A program made the position numbers and the translations under genes. A model generated the notes under the pieces. It did no database searches. It saw only the letters and a list, made by a program, of their open reading frames with translations, and was not told where the DNA came from. Source: Amycolatopsis sp. WAC 01376 (lineage in GTDB: Bacteria; Actinomycetota; Actinomycetes; Mycobacteriales; Pseudonocardiaceae). Taken from it: a stretch of 64,000 nucleotides of DNA. Shown here in pieces: positions 43,917 through 52,219 of this stretch (the stretch's first letter is position 1; each line of letters begins with the position of its first letter). The stretch is taken from positions 248,001 through 312,000 of the forward strand of contig NZ_QHKL01000009.1 in NCBI RefSeq assembly GCF_003947415.1, read 5' to 3'.

Positions 43917-44678
43917 TTGCCGAAGAAGCTGACACGCCGTCTCCTGCAGGGCCTGGTCGGAGCGGTCCTCATCACCACGCTCGCCCCGGCCGTCGCCTGG
44001 GCCGAACCCCCGCAGGCCTTGCCGGCCAACGCGACCGAAGCCGACAGCAAGTGGCAGCCCGCGTTCGACTACGACACCGACGGCTGCTATCCGACGCCCG
44101 CGATCTCGCCGACCGGCGCGGTGGCCACCGGGCTCAAGAACTCCGGGGCCCTCAACGGTCAGTGCCGGGACCGGTCAGACCTCGACAACACCAACTCCTA
44201 CGCGCGCTCGAAGTGCAACAACGGCTGGTGCGCCCACCTGTACGACCTCTACTTCGAAAAGGATCAGGCCGTCCCGATCATCGACTGCTGCGGGCACCGG
44301 CACGACATCGAGCACGTCGTCGTGTGGGTCAACGAGGGCCAAGCGCGGTACGTGTCGACGTCAGCGCACGGCAACTACTCCACTTACGACCGTTCCAAGG
44401 TCTCCTGGGAGGGGACCCACCCGAAGATCGTCTATCACAAGGACGGCGCGAGCACCCACTGCTTCCGCATCGCGAGCGCGACCGAACCGCCGGAGAACCA
44501 CTACAACGCCTGGCAGTACCCGGACCTCGTCAGCTGGGACAGGTTCCCGCCCGGCATCCGGGACACCCTCGTCCGCGCCGATTTCGGCAGCGCGAGCCTG
44601 GCGATCAAGGACGGCTCCTTCGAGCACAACCTCGGCAAGGCCAAACCGGCGGGCATCCCCTTCGACCCCAATGCCTGA
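43917..44678 (+). CDS. secreted NPP1/NLP-type protein
   Basis: 253 residues. A Sec signal peptide ends near AWA-EPP (29/30). The mature protein has the NLP heptapeptide as GHRHDIE (126-132; canonical GHRHDWE), with the His, Asp and Glu that bind a cation kept, plus several Cys (CC at 124-125). NLPs attack glycosylinositol phosphorylceramide membranes of plants, and several are from soil bacteria. TTG start with GAAAGG upstream. Isolated gene, convergent with pspC. Confidence 0.87.
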   Translation: MPKKLTRRLLQGLVGAVLITTLAPAVAWAEPPQALPANATEADSKWQPAFDYDTDGCYPTPAISPTGAVATGLKNSGALNGQCRDRSDLDNTNSYARSKCNNGWCAHLYDLYFEKDQAVPIIDCCGHRHDIEHVVVWVNEGQARYVSTSAHGNYSTYDRSKVSWEGTHPKIVYHKDGASTHCFRIASATEPPENHYNAWQYPDLVSWDRFPPGIRDTLVRADFGSASLAIKDGSFEHNLGKAKPAGIPFDPNA

Positions 44679-44685
44679 GGACGGC

Positions 44686-44886
44686 TCAGTACTCGCTCTC
44701 GGGCAGGGCGAGCCACAGCACGAGGTAGACGATGAACTGCGGGCCGGGCAGCAGGCAGGACAGCACGGCGAGCAGGCGGACCTTGCCCGGCGTGGTGCCG
44801 AAGCGTTTGGCGAGACCGGCGCAGACGCCGCCGATCATGCGGCCCTGGCGCGGTCGGGTCAGGCGGGCGGCTACGGGGTTCGTCAC
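44686..44886 (-). CDS. PspC domain protein
   Basis: 66 residues: basic head, then the PspC domain (MIGGVCAGLAKRFGTTPGKVRLL) with a C-terminal helix. In short: IGGVCAGLAKRFG. GTG at 44886 with GAGGGAAG upstream; the longer frame is unlikely. Possibly envelope stress related. Confidence 0.82.
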   Translation of the reverse strand: MTNPVAARLTRPRQGRMIGGVCAGLAKRFGTTPGKVRLLAVLSCLLPGPQFIVYLVLWLALPESEY

Positions 44887-45086
44887 GGTTTCTTCCCTCT
44901 CGGTCGTCACGTTGTGTGAAACCCATTCTCGTCTCGTGACGGCCGGACCGCATCCCACCGCGGAACGAAACGCACCCCTAAGGGCGTGAAATCGCGGTAA
45001 GGCATTCACCTGGGAAAACGTGGCGGACCCTGTGTTCTTCGCCCGTAGGGGCTGGTGTTCCGCGATCTTTTGACGATACTGCTCCG

Positions 45087-46010
45087 GTGCCCTCGAAGAG
45101 ACTCAGCGCAGTACTCTGCGGCCTGTTCCTCGCCGCGGCCTGTTCCGCCCCGGAACCGGCGGTGGCGCCGTCGACCACGGCGGGTGAGGAGGCCCTGACC
45201 GCCTCCGAGGCGCTCGGGGAATACTCGTCGCTCGATTACTGCAGCCTCGTCGACCAGCGGAAAGTGATCGGCGGCGGAAACGCGGTCAAGCCGCCTTTGA
45301 GCTCTTTCGAGTCCTGCCGCCTCGAATTCGTCGAAGGCGCCAATCGCTACACCGTGACCACCGGCCCGATCACTTCCGGGCAGGATCCGAACAATCAGCC
45401 GTACGAATACGGTGGTCCGCTGCCGGAAGGCGTCAGCGTCCAGCAGTCGACGTTCAACGAGGACACCGCCTGCACGCGGCTGCTGACCTTCGCCGACGGG
45501 ATCAGGCTGTCCATCGCCGTCACCTCCGACAACACGACCCCGGCCGACCGGACGGCCCGCTGCCGGATCGCCGACGCGACGGTCGGCAGCGCGGCGGGGG
45601 TGATCGGCGCGCGCCAGGTCGGGCGGCTGAACCTCGACCAGCGCTCGTGGGGCCGGGTCGCCCCGTGCGCGCCGCTCGACCAGCACGAACTCGACGCCGC
45701 CGCCGGCGCGGAGACCAAACCGGCCCCGGCGCTGTCCGGGCACAGCTGCATCCGCGGCAAGGTCAGCTTCTCGCTGTCGGTCGGGGCGGACACCACGCCG
45801 GGCGCCACGGAGGCGCTGGGCGGACGGCAGGTCCAGGTCACCACGTCGGGCGCGTTCTGCCAGGTGACCACGCACCGGCCGATTCCTGGCACCCCGGAAC
45901 GGGTCGAACAGGCGACGCTCTCGGTGGTCGGCGTCGACGGCGCGCCGGAGGACGCCACCTGCGCGGCAGCCCGGGAGGTCGCCGTGGCGGTGTTCCCGAA
46001 GCTCCCCTGA
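45087..46010 (+). CDS. Putative lipoprotein, DUF3558-like
   Basis: 307 residues. Signal with lipobox LAAAC (Cys19), a linker, then two similar domains of about 130 residues, each with two or three Cys (SLDYCSLVD, PCAPLDQ). This layout resembles actinobacterial DUF3558 lipoproteins. GTG start. No functional partner evident. Confidence 0.68.
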   Translation: MPSKRLSAVLCGLFLAAACSAPEPAVAPSTTAGEEALTASEALGEYSSLDYCSLVDQRKVIGGGNAVKPPLSSFESCRLEFVEGANRYTVTTGPITSGQDPNNQPYEYGGPLPEGVSVQQSTFNEDTACTRLLTFADGIRLSIAVTSDNTTPADRTARCRIADATVGSAAGVIGARQVGRLNLDQRSWGRVAPCAPLDQHELDAAAGAETKPAPALSGHSCIRGKVSFSLSVGADTTPGATEALGGRQVQVTTSGAFCQVTTHRPIPGTPERVEQATLSVVGVDGAPEDATCAAAREVAVAVFPKLP

Positions 46011-46012
46011 CG

Positions 46013-46035
46013 CGCATTCAGAGGACTAAACGCGG
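46013..46035 (+). repeat. Family F direct repeat, copy 1
   Basis: CGCATTCAGAGGACTAAACG-CGG, 23 bp. Same as copy 2 but for one base. Just past the lipoprotein stop. Confidence 0.88.
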
Positions 46036-46054
46036 TAGTTGCACGCGCAAGGAT

Positions 46055-46077
46055 CGCATTCAGAGGACTAAATGCGG
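46055..46077 (+). repeat. Family F direct repeat, copy 2
   Basis: 23 bp, CGCATT at the left and AATGCG at the right form a 6-bp stem around CAGAGGACTA. Two bp from the TetR stop, at a convergent junction. Confidence 0.88.
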
Positions 46078-46079
46078 GG

Positions 46080-46760
46080 TCAGGAGCGCAGTCTGGGCAG
46101 CCGGAACGAGCACATCGCCTCGTCCAGCGTCTCGAAGTCCAGCGGCGGATGCGGCAGCGGCGTGGCGCGGCCGGGTTCGGCGCGCAGACCGTCCAGCAGC
46201 ATGGCGAGGCACCGGCGCCACAGGTCCGGCTGGATACCGTGCGTGAACTCGATGACCGAGCCGATCATCTGGTGCAGGAGCGGTATGTCCGTCGGCACGA
46301 AATCGGCGCGGAGGGCACCGGCGGCCTGAGCCCGCTCGACGAGCTGTGTGATCAACGGCACCATGCGGGACTTCGCCTCGGCGACGCGCTCCTGGCCGAA
46401 GACGTTCGACAGCATGACTTCACGTAACCCGCGGTCACCGGCGTGCAGTTCGGCCGCGCGCCACGTAAAGCCCGCGAATCCCTCCCAGGGATCTTCGGCG
46501 CGAAGCGCTTCTTCGGCGAACTCGCGGATCGTCTCGAACTGGTCGACGAACATGGCCTCGACCAGGTGTTCCTTACTCGGGAAACGGCGATAGACGGTGC
46601 CGACGCCGACGCCGGCGTGATGCGCGACGTCGTCGAGCGTCGCTTCGAGCCCGCGTTCGCCGAAGACATCGCGTGCCGCCGCGATGATGCGCTGCCGATT
46701 GAGTTCAGCGTCGCGCCGCAGCGGCCGCGCCGGTGCGGCGGGAGCAAGGTCCCGAGCCAT
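46080..46760 (-). CDS. TetR family transcriptional regulator
   Basis: 226 residues: N-terminal helix-turn-helix (DDVAHHAGVGVGTVYRRFPSK) and a C-terminal ligand domain. Divergent from a DHA2 exporter with an inverted repeat just before its start, so likely represses both. Confidence 0.9.
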   Translation of the reverse strand: MARDLAPAAPARPLRRDAELNRQRIIAAARDVFGERGLEATLDDVAHHAGVGVGTVYRRFPSKEHLVEAMFVDQFETIREFAEEALRAEDPWEGFAGFTWRAAELHAGDRGLREVMLSNVFGQERVAEAKSRMVPLITQLVERAQAAGALRADFVPTDIPLLHQMIGSVIEFTHGIQPDLWRRCLAMLLDGLRAEPGRATPLPHPPLDFETLDEAMCSFRLPRLRS

Positions 46761-46772
46761 TCGTCCAGCTTA

Positions 46773-46807
46773 ACAAACGAAGTAGAGGACACTTCTCCAC
46801 TTCTTGT
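46773..46807. promoter_or_regulatory. Putative TetR operator
   Basis: Inverted repeat: left ACAA-AC-GAAGTAGAG, right CTCCACTTCTTGT, i.e. 13 positions with one mismatch and a 2-base gap, around GACACTT. It lies 12 bp upstream of the TetR start in the shared promoter region. Confidence 0.6.
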
Positions 46808-46882
46808 GTACCTTGGGCGCGGAAAGGGGAGATACCTACTCCACATAGCTTCTTCGTCACTATCGGTGAGGAAACCGCCCGT

Positions 46883-48406
46883 ATGTCTGACTCATCCACC
46901 GCTGTCGCCACGCCGCCGGGGGACGCGGCCGCGCAGCACACCAACCCGCACCACGCCAGGAGATGGCTGATCCTGGTGATGATCGGTCTCGCCCAGCTGA
47001 TGGTGGTGCTCGACGCCACCGTCGTGAACATCGCGCTCCCGTCGGCGCAGCAGGACCTCGGCTTTTCGAACGACGCCCGCCAGTGGGTCGTCACCGCCTA
47101 CGCGCTCGCGTTCGGCAGCCTGCTCCTGCTGGGCGGACGGCTCGCGGACCTCTTCGGCCGCAAACGCGCGTTCCTCGTCGGGCTCGCCGGTTTCGCCATC
47201 GTGTCGGCGATCGGCGGTGCCGCCACCAGCATCGAAATGCTGCTCGTCGCCCGTGCCGCACAGGGTGTCTTCGGCGCGCTTCTCGCTCCGGCGGCCCTCT
47301 CGCTGCTGACCACGACCTTCACCGACCCGAAGGAACGCGGCAAGGCCTTCGGCGTCTTCGGCGCGATCGGTGGTGGCGGCGCGGCGATCGGCCTGCTGCT
47401 CGGCGGCGTGCTGACCGAGTACCTCGACTGGCGCTGGTCGATGTACGTCAACATCGTCTTCGCGGTGATCGCGTTCGCCGGTGCGGCCGTGCTGCTGAAG
47501 AACTCCGAGACCGACGGCCCGCGCCCGAAGCTCGACATTCCTGGCACGATCACCGCGTCGGCCGGCCTGTTCGCGCTGGTCTACGGCTTCGCGAACGCCG
47601 AGCGCGACTCGTGGTCCTCGATCACGGTCTGGGGTTTCCTCGCCGCCGGTGTCGTGCTGCTCGCCGCGTTCGTGGCGATCCAGCAACGTGCCGAACACCC
47701 GCTCCTGCCGCTGCGCGTGCTGCTCGACCGCGACCGCGGCGGGTCGTACCTCGCGATGTTCCTGCTCGCCATCGGGATGTTCTCGATCTTCCTGTTCCTC
47801 ACCTTCTACATTCAGCTGAACCTCGGGTTCACGCCGGTGCAGAGCGGGGTCGCGTTCCTGCCGATGGTGGCCACCCTGATGATCAGCGCGACGTCGGCGA
47901 CCGCGATCCTGTTGCCGAAGTTCGGCGCGAAACCGTTGGTGTCACTGGGAATGCTGATCGCCGGAGCGGGTCTGTTCTGGCTGGCGGCCATCGACACCAC
48001 CAGCACGTACGCCAGCGGGGTGCTGTTCCCGCTGATGATCATGGGCGTCGGTATCGGCCTCGCCATGGCGCCCGCGATGAGCGTCGCGACCTTCGGGGTC
48101 GACACGCGCGACGCCGGCGTCGCGTCGGCCATGGTCAACACCGCGCAGCAGGTCGGCGGCTCGATCGGGACCGCGCTGCTGAGCACGCTGGCGGGCAACG
48201 CCGCGACGTCGTTCACGGTAGGGAAGGTGGCTTCGCCGCAACTCGCGGCCGAAGCGGCTGTGCACAGTTACACGACCGCTTTCGTTTGGGGCGGGTGGAT
48301 CTTCGTCATCGGTGCGGTGATCTGCGGGCTGCTGCTGCGGTCCGGTGCCCCGGCGAAGGCGCCGGAGGGCGCTTCGGAGGGTGCTCCGGTCGCCGTGCAC
48401 ATGTAG
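46883..48406 (+). CDS. DHA2-family MFS multidrug exporter
   Basis: 507 residues, 14 membrane helices. Motif LDATVVNIALP in helix 1 and GRLADLFGRKRAFL (motif A) mark the EmrB/QacA type. ATG at 46883 with GAGGA upstream; the longer frame would cross the TetR promoter. Probably induced when TetR releases the site at 46773. Substrate unknown. Confidence 0.9.
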   Translation: MSDSSTAVATPPGDAAAQHTNPHHARRWLILVMIGLAQLMVVLDATVVNIALPSAQQDLGFSNDARQWVVTAYALAFGSLLLLGGRLADLFGRKRAFLVGLAGFAIVSAIGGAATSIEMLLVARAAQGVFGALLAPAALSLLTTTFTDPKERGKAFGVFGAIGGGGAAIGLLLGGVLTEYLDWRWSMYVNIVFAVIAFAGAAVLLKNSETDGPRPKLDIPGTITASAGLFALVYGFANAERDSWSSITVWGFLAAGVVLLAAFVAIQQRAEHPLLPLRVLLDRDRGGSYLAMFLLAIGMFSIFLFLTFYIQLNLGFTPVQSGVAFLPMVATLMISATSATAILLPKFGAKPLVSLGMLIAGAGLFWLAAIDTTSTYASGVLFPLMIMGVGIGLAMAPAMSVATFGVDTRDAGVASAMVNTAQQVGGSIGTALLSTLAGNAATSFTVGKVASPQLAAEAAVHSYTTAFVWGGWIFVIGAVICGLLLRSGAPAKAPEGASEGAPVAVHM

Positions 48407-48415
48407 CTCCCGAAA

Positions 48416-48470
48416 CGCTAGGAAAGGACCGTTCCTTGCAAATTTTGCAAGGAACGGTCCTTTCCTAGCG
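48416..48470. repeat. Long hairpin, family A, copy 4
   Basis: Perfect 27-bp arms around one T. Arm begins CGCTAGGAAAGGACC; centre GCAAATTTTGC. Its middle 14 bases are the reverse complement of the same part of the copy at 21971. Confidence 0.95.
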
Positions 48471-48539
48471 CGCGGAGGGGGCTGAAGGGGACTTTCGCCG
48501 CATGGCATGCGAGGAAGGCGTCCTTCACGCACCGCCGGA

Positions 48540-48594
48540 TGTCATGAAAGGGTCGTTCAGGACAAGAAATGTCCTGAACGACCCTTTCATGACA
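48540..48594. repeat. Long hairpin, family B, copy 2
   Basis: Perfect 25-bp stem with an AGAAA loop. Arm begins TGTCATGAAAGGGTCG. A degraded hairpin (about 48482-48528) sits between this and the family A copy. Confidence 0.95.
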
Positions 48595-48606
48595 CTTGAG
48601 GGACCA

Positions 48607-49446
48607 TCAGCGGGACTGTGACCGCACAGCTTCGAAGACCTCGTCGTCCCACCGGTGCGTCCGGATCAGCCGGTACCGCTCGCAAGCCACCCACAGGTAC
48701 GCCTCGGCGTCGGTCCGGTCGCCGATCAGATCCGCCTGCCGCAGCATCGCCACCACCGGCACGAACTCCTCGTCGAACCATCGCTGCGCGAGCGTCGCGC
48801 GGTCCGAGTAGGCGCCTTCGTCCTGCATCAGCCGGAAGCCCCACGCTTCCACGTGCTCGCCGAGCCGCGCGTAGTCCCACGGATCGGTGAACACGACCGA
48901 AGCCCGCGCGTGCCCGGACAGCGGGACGCGTTCCAGGAACAGCCGCCGGTAGTCCTTCACGATCAGGTCGCCGCGGTACCGGATCCCGCTGGGGTCCAGT
49001 TTGGTCCGTACCTCGGTGACCATCGCCTCTATTGTGGACAGTCGCATCGCGTGCGCCACCGAAACGCGGTGGTGCCCGTCGATGATGAAGTGCAGTTCGC
49101 CGACGCGGTACACCTCGATCGGCGGAATCGACTCGCCGCGCCTGGTGGCGAGCGCCAGCCGTTCCCAGCGTTCGCGGACGCGGCCGGACGTCGGGCGGAA
49201 GCGGCGGTCGAAGTCGCGGCCGCGGTCGACGCTGCCGACGATCGAATCCAGCCGGATCACCCGCGCCCCGATCTTCCGCTCGCCGAGGTAGCCGAGCGCG
49301 TCCACCACCTCGTGGAACGGCAGCATGATGTTGACGTCGTCGGGCTCGCGGCGCAGCCAGGTCGCCAGCCGTGACAGCACCTGACGCCGTCGCGCGCGAA
49401 GGAAGTCGTGTTCCGCGTCCGCGCGGGGAAAACCCGTGTCCTTCAT
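48607..49446 (-). CDS. ParB-like domain protein
   Basis: 279 residues. ParB/Srx-like N-terminal fold: IPPIEVYRVGELHFIIDGHHRVSVAHA matches the ParB box in short form (IIDGHHRVSVA). No clear HTH follows, so chromosome partition is not implied. ATG at 49446 overlaps the metallophosphoesterase stop (ATGA), so they form a two-gene unit. Confidence 0.75.
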   Translation of the reverse strand: MKDTGFPRADAEHDFLRARRRQVLSRLATWLRREPDDVNIMLPFHEVVDALGYLGERKIGARVIRLDSIVGSVDRGRDFDRRFRPTSGRVRERWERLALATRRGESIPPIEVYRVGELHFIIDGHHRVSVAHAMRLSTIEAMVTEVRTKLDPSGIRYRGDLIVKDYRRLFLERVPLSGHARASVVFTDPWDYARLGEHVEAWGFRLMQDEGAYSDRATLAQRWFDEEFVPVVAMLRQADLIGDRTDAEAYLWVACERYRLIRTHRWDDEVFEAVRSQSR

Positions 49447-50090
49447 GAGAACTCCATGATCCGGTGCCCGACGACGTTGCGTACCGTGGTCCCGCCGACC
49501 ACCCGGTCCGGCACGGGTTCGCCGTGCGGGTGGATATGCCCGTGCAGCAACCACTTCGGCCGCAGCAACTCGATCGTGCGATGGAGACAGTCGAAGCCGC
49601 GGTGCGGCGGATCCTCGCGGTCGCCGCAATGCCGCGGCGGCGCGTGCGTGAGCAGGACGTCGACGTCCCGCCCGTCCCGCCAGCGGCGGAACCGGGCCCG
49701 GCGCACCAGTCGCCGTGCACGCCTGGCCTGCTGGCGTTGCGTCCACTGGTTCGGGCCGTCGTTGTAGCGGACCGAACCGCCGAGCCCGGCGAAGCGGAGC
49801 CCGCCGACGTCGACGACCCGGCCGTCCGCGATCACCCCGCCCGCCGGACCGGGCCACACCGCGGGGAAACCGTCCTTCATGGACAGTCCGCCGTAGCGCG
49901 TGTAGCCGGAAAGGTCCGGGTCGTGGTTTCCCGGGACGAACACGCAGGGCACGTCGAGCGCACCCGCCAGGAACTCGAGGTAGTCGTACGGCAGGTCGCC
50001 GGCGCCGATAACGAGGTCGGCCGAGTGGTTGCGGACGGCGGACGTCCACAACCGCTCTTCGACCTCGTCCGCGACGACCAGCGCTTTCAT
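49443..50090 (-). CDS. metallophosphoesterase
   Basis: 215 residues, calcineurin-like fold. Metal-site motifs: GAGD, VPGNHDPD, THAPP and HGHIHPHG. The usual first DxH at the N-terminus reads VVADEVEE, so one ligand differs. Translationally coupled to the ParB-like gene. Confidence 0.85.
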   Translation of the reverse strand: MKALVVADEVEERLWTSAVRNHSADLVIGAGDLPYDYLEFLAGALDVPCVFVPGNHDPDLSGYTRYGGLSMKDGFPAVWPGPAGGVIADGRVVDVGGLRFAGLGGSVRYNDGPNQWTQRQQARRARRLVRRARFRRWRDGRDVDVLLTHAPPRHCGDREDPPHRGFDCLHRTIELLRPKWLLHGHIHPHGEPVPDRVVGGTTVRNVVGHRIMEFS

Positions 50091-50115
50091 ACGCTCCAGC
50101 GTAATGCCGGAGGCG

Positions 50116-50232
50116 CTACTTCGGGCCGTGCGCGAACGCGGGGTCCTTGGCGATGATCGCGATCACGATGCCCAGCCAGACGACGCAGAAGGCCAGTGCC
50201 CAGAACTTGAGGTTGGTCAGGATCCTTGGCAT
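50116..50232 (-). CDS. 38-residue single-pass membrane peptide
   Basis: ATG to TAG, 38 residues, with one hydrophobic helix (FWALAFCVVWLGIVIAIIA) and a short charged tail ending HGPK. A TGGAG ribosome site lies 8 bases upstream, and it begins 36 bp after the corA stop on the same strand. Codon use fits coding DNA. Small hydrophobic peptides often accompany transporters, so it may assist CorA; no homologue recognised. Confidence 0.65.
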   Translation of the reverse strand: MPRILTNLKFWALAFCVVWLGIVIAIIAKDPAFAHGPK

Positions 50233-50268
50233 GAGGGAACTCCAGAACTGCCGAATGCGGAAGAAGGG

Positions 50269-51357
50269 TCAGAGCCAGCGGTTCTTCCTGAATATTCGGT
50301 AGAGCAGGATGCAGACGCCGAAGATGACCGTCATCGCCACCGGGTAGCCGAAGCGCCAATGCAGTTCCGGCATGTAGTCGAAGTTCATCCCGTAGATGCC
50401 GGCGAGCGCCGTCGGGACCGCGATGATCGCCGCCCAGGCGGTGATCTTGCGCATGTCGGTGTTCTGCTGGAGCGTGATCTTCGCCAGTGTCGCGTCGACC
50501 AGGGTGGTCAGCAGTTCGTCGAAGTTCGCGACCCGCTCCGCCACGGTCGTCAAGTGGTCGGAGACGTCGCGGAAGTACGAGCGGACCTCGTCCGGGATCA
50601 GCCGCGTGTAACCCTCGGCGAGGCGCTGCAGCGGCGTCCCCAGCGGCATGACGGCGCGGCGCAGCTCCAGCACTTCGCGCTTCATGAAGTAGATCTGCTC
50701 GGCGCTCACCTTGGACCGCGGCGCGAAGACGTGCGTCTCCATCTCGTCGATGTCCGACTCGATCGCGGTGGTGACGTCGAGGTAGTGGTCGACGACGTGG
50801 TCCGCGATCGCGTGCAGCACCGCGGACGGCCCGAGGTCGAGCCGCTCCGGGTCCTGGTCGAGCTCGCGGCGCAGCCTGGCCAGCCCCGAGTGGTTCCCGT
50901 GCCGCACGGTGATCACGAAGTCGCGGCCGAGGAACGCCATCAGCTCACCGGTCTCGACGATCTCGTTGGCCGTCGCGGGCGACTCGTGCTCGACGTAGCG
51001 GACCGTCTTCAGCACCATGAACAGCGTGTCGTCGTAGCGCTCCAGCTTGGGCCGCTGGTGTGCTTCGAGCGCGTCCTCGACGGCCAGTTCGTGCAGGCCG
51101 AAGGTGTCCGCGATGCCCTGGATCTGGACCGCGTCGGGCTCGTGCAGGCCGATCCAGACGAATCCCGCGTGCCGCTTGCGCACCTCTTTGATCGCCTCGG
51201 CATGCGTCCAACGGCCCGGCAGGCGCTTGCCCTCCACATACACCGCGCAATCGACGACGTACGCCGAAAGGGGGACGGGCAGCGGGCGTTCGGGGACGCT
51301 CTTGGCGCGGCCGTTGCTCCGGCCGCGAAGGCCGCCGAGCGAGGGAATGGCAGGCAT
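50269..51357 (-). CDS. corA: CorA-type magnesium/cobalt transporter
   Basis: 362 residues. Large cytosolic N-terminal domain, then two C-terminal helices with the selectivity motif YGMNFDYMPEL at the end of the first. ATG at 51357 with AGGAG 7 bases upstream. M. tuberculosis has corA right after the sug operon (Rv1239c); here about 15 kb separates them. A long leader precedes it. Confidence 0.93.
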   Translation of the reverse strand: MPAIPSLGGLRGRSNGRAKSVPERPLPVPLSAYVVDCAVYVEGKRLPGRWTHAEAIKEVRKRHAGFVWIGLHEPDAVQIQGIADTFGLHELAVEDALEAHQRPKLERYDDTLFMVLKTVRYVEHESPATANEIVETGELMAFLGRDFVITVRHGNHSGLARLRRELDQDPERLDLGPSAVLHAIADHVVDHYLDVTTAIESDIDEMETHVFAPRSKVSAEQIYFMKREVLELRRAVMPLGTPLQRLAEGYTRLIPDEVRSYFRDVSDHLTTVAERVANFDELLTTLVDATLAKITLQQNTDMRKITAWAAIIAVPTALAGIYGMNFDYMPELHWRFGYPVAMTVIFGVCILLYRIFRKNRWL

Positions 51358-51682
51358 GGGATCTCCTGGGCAGACGTCGTGCGTTGATGCGCGAAGACGA
51401 CGGGCCAAGCGGTCGGGGGGCCGCTCGGCTAGGCCAGCGTTCCCGGTTTCGTCAGCCCTGCCAGGTGGGGATCCGGCGAGACGTGAAGGGGGGAACGCTG
51501 CGACTACTAGGAAGCGGACTATCGCCACTGGACATCGGGTTCCTCACCTCCTTCGGCTCGGCGGACGGTTACGCAGTGGTGTGGGTCGCGTTGACGACCC
51601 GACACCAATGGTCGAGGGTACTCCTCAACACGAAAGCCTGTCGTTCCAGGCTCACGCCGCGTTACTCGTGCAGGAGGAATGG
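51358..51682. other. Gene-free corA/maoC divergent region with possible corA leader structure
   Basis: 325 bp. On the minus strand an inverted repeat CAGCGTTCCC (51491-51500, read down) / GGGAACGCTG (51435-51444) encloses 46 bases about 80 nt upstream of corA, and a GGAGGTGAGG segment lies further up. It could be a structured leader sensing Mg, but it does not clearly match the M-box consensus that I remember. No dispersed repeats here. Confidence 0.4.
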
Positions 51683-52186
51683 GTGCAGTTCGGTCGCTAT
51701 TACGAAGAGTTCGAGGTCGGCGCGGTCTACAAGCACTGGCCGGGCAAAACGGTCACCGAGTACGACGACCACCTGTTCTGCCTCATCACCATGAACCACC
51801 ACCCGCTGCACCTCGACGCGCACTACGCCGGGGAGACCACCGACTTCGGCAAGAACGTCGTGGTCGGCAACTACGTCTACTCGCTGCTGCTGGGGATGTC
51901 GGTGCCGGACGTGTCCGGCAAGGCGATCGCGAACCTCGAGGTCGAATCGCTGAAGCACGTGAAGCCGACCTTCCACGGCGACACCATCTACGGCGAGACC
52001 GAGGTGCTGGACAAGACGCCGTCGAAGTCGAAGGACGACCGAGGTGTCGTCTACGTCGAGACCCGCGGCTACAAACAGGACGGCACGATCGTGTGTGTCT
52101 TCCGTCGCAAGGTGATGGTGCCGAAGCGGTCCTACGGCGACAGCAGGGGCGGTGAACAGCCCGGCCGCCCCGTCCCGCACGAATAA
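51683..52186 (+). CDS. MaoC family dehydratase
   Basis: 167 residues, hot-dog-fold hydratase: GRYYEEFEVGAVYKHWPGKTVTEYDDHLF and NHHPLHLD (hydratase Asp/His region). In short the YEEFEVG and MNHHPLHLD segments. GTG at 51683 has AGGAGG 5 bases upstream; ATG 51608 is an in-frame alternative. Next gene is 33 bp away. Substrate unknown. Confidence 0.85.
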   Translation: MQFGRYYEEFEVGAVYKHWPGKTVTEYDDHLFCLITMNHHPLHLDAHYAGETTDFGKNVVVGNYVYSLLLGMSVPDVSGKAIANLEVESLKHVKPTFHGDTIYGETEVLDKTPSKSKDDRGVVYVETRGYKQDGTIVCVFRRKVMVPKRSYGDSRGGEQPGRPVPHE

Positions 52187-52219
52187 TGGGTGTCACGAAC
52201 GGGAAGAGGGAGCGCGTCG

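Noticed and set aside
48607..49446. Chromosome partition parB
   Set aside because: No HTH or dimer domain, and no parA or parS-like sites nearby.
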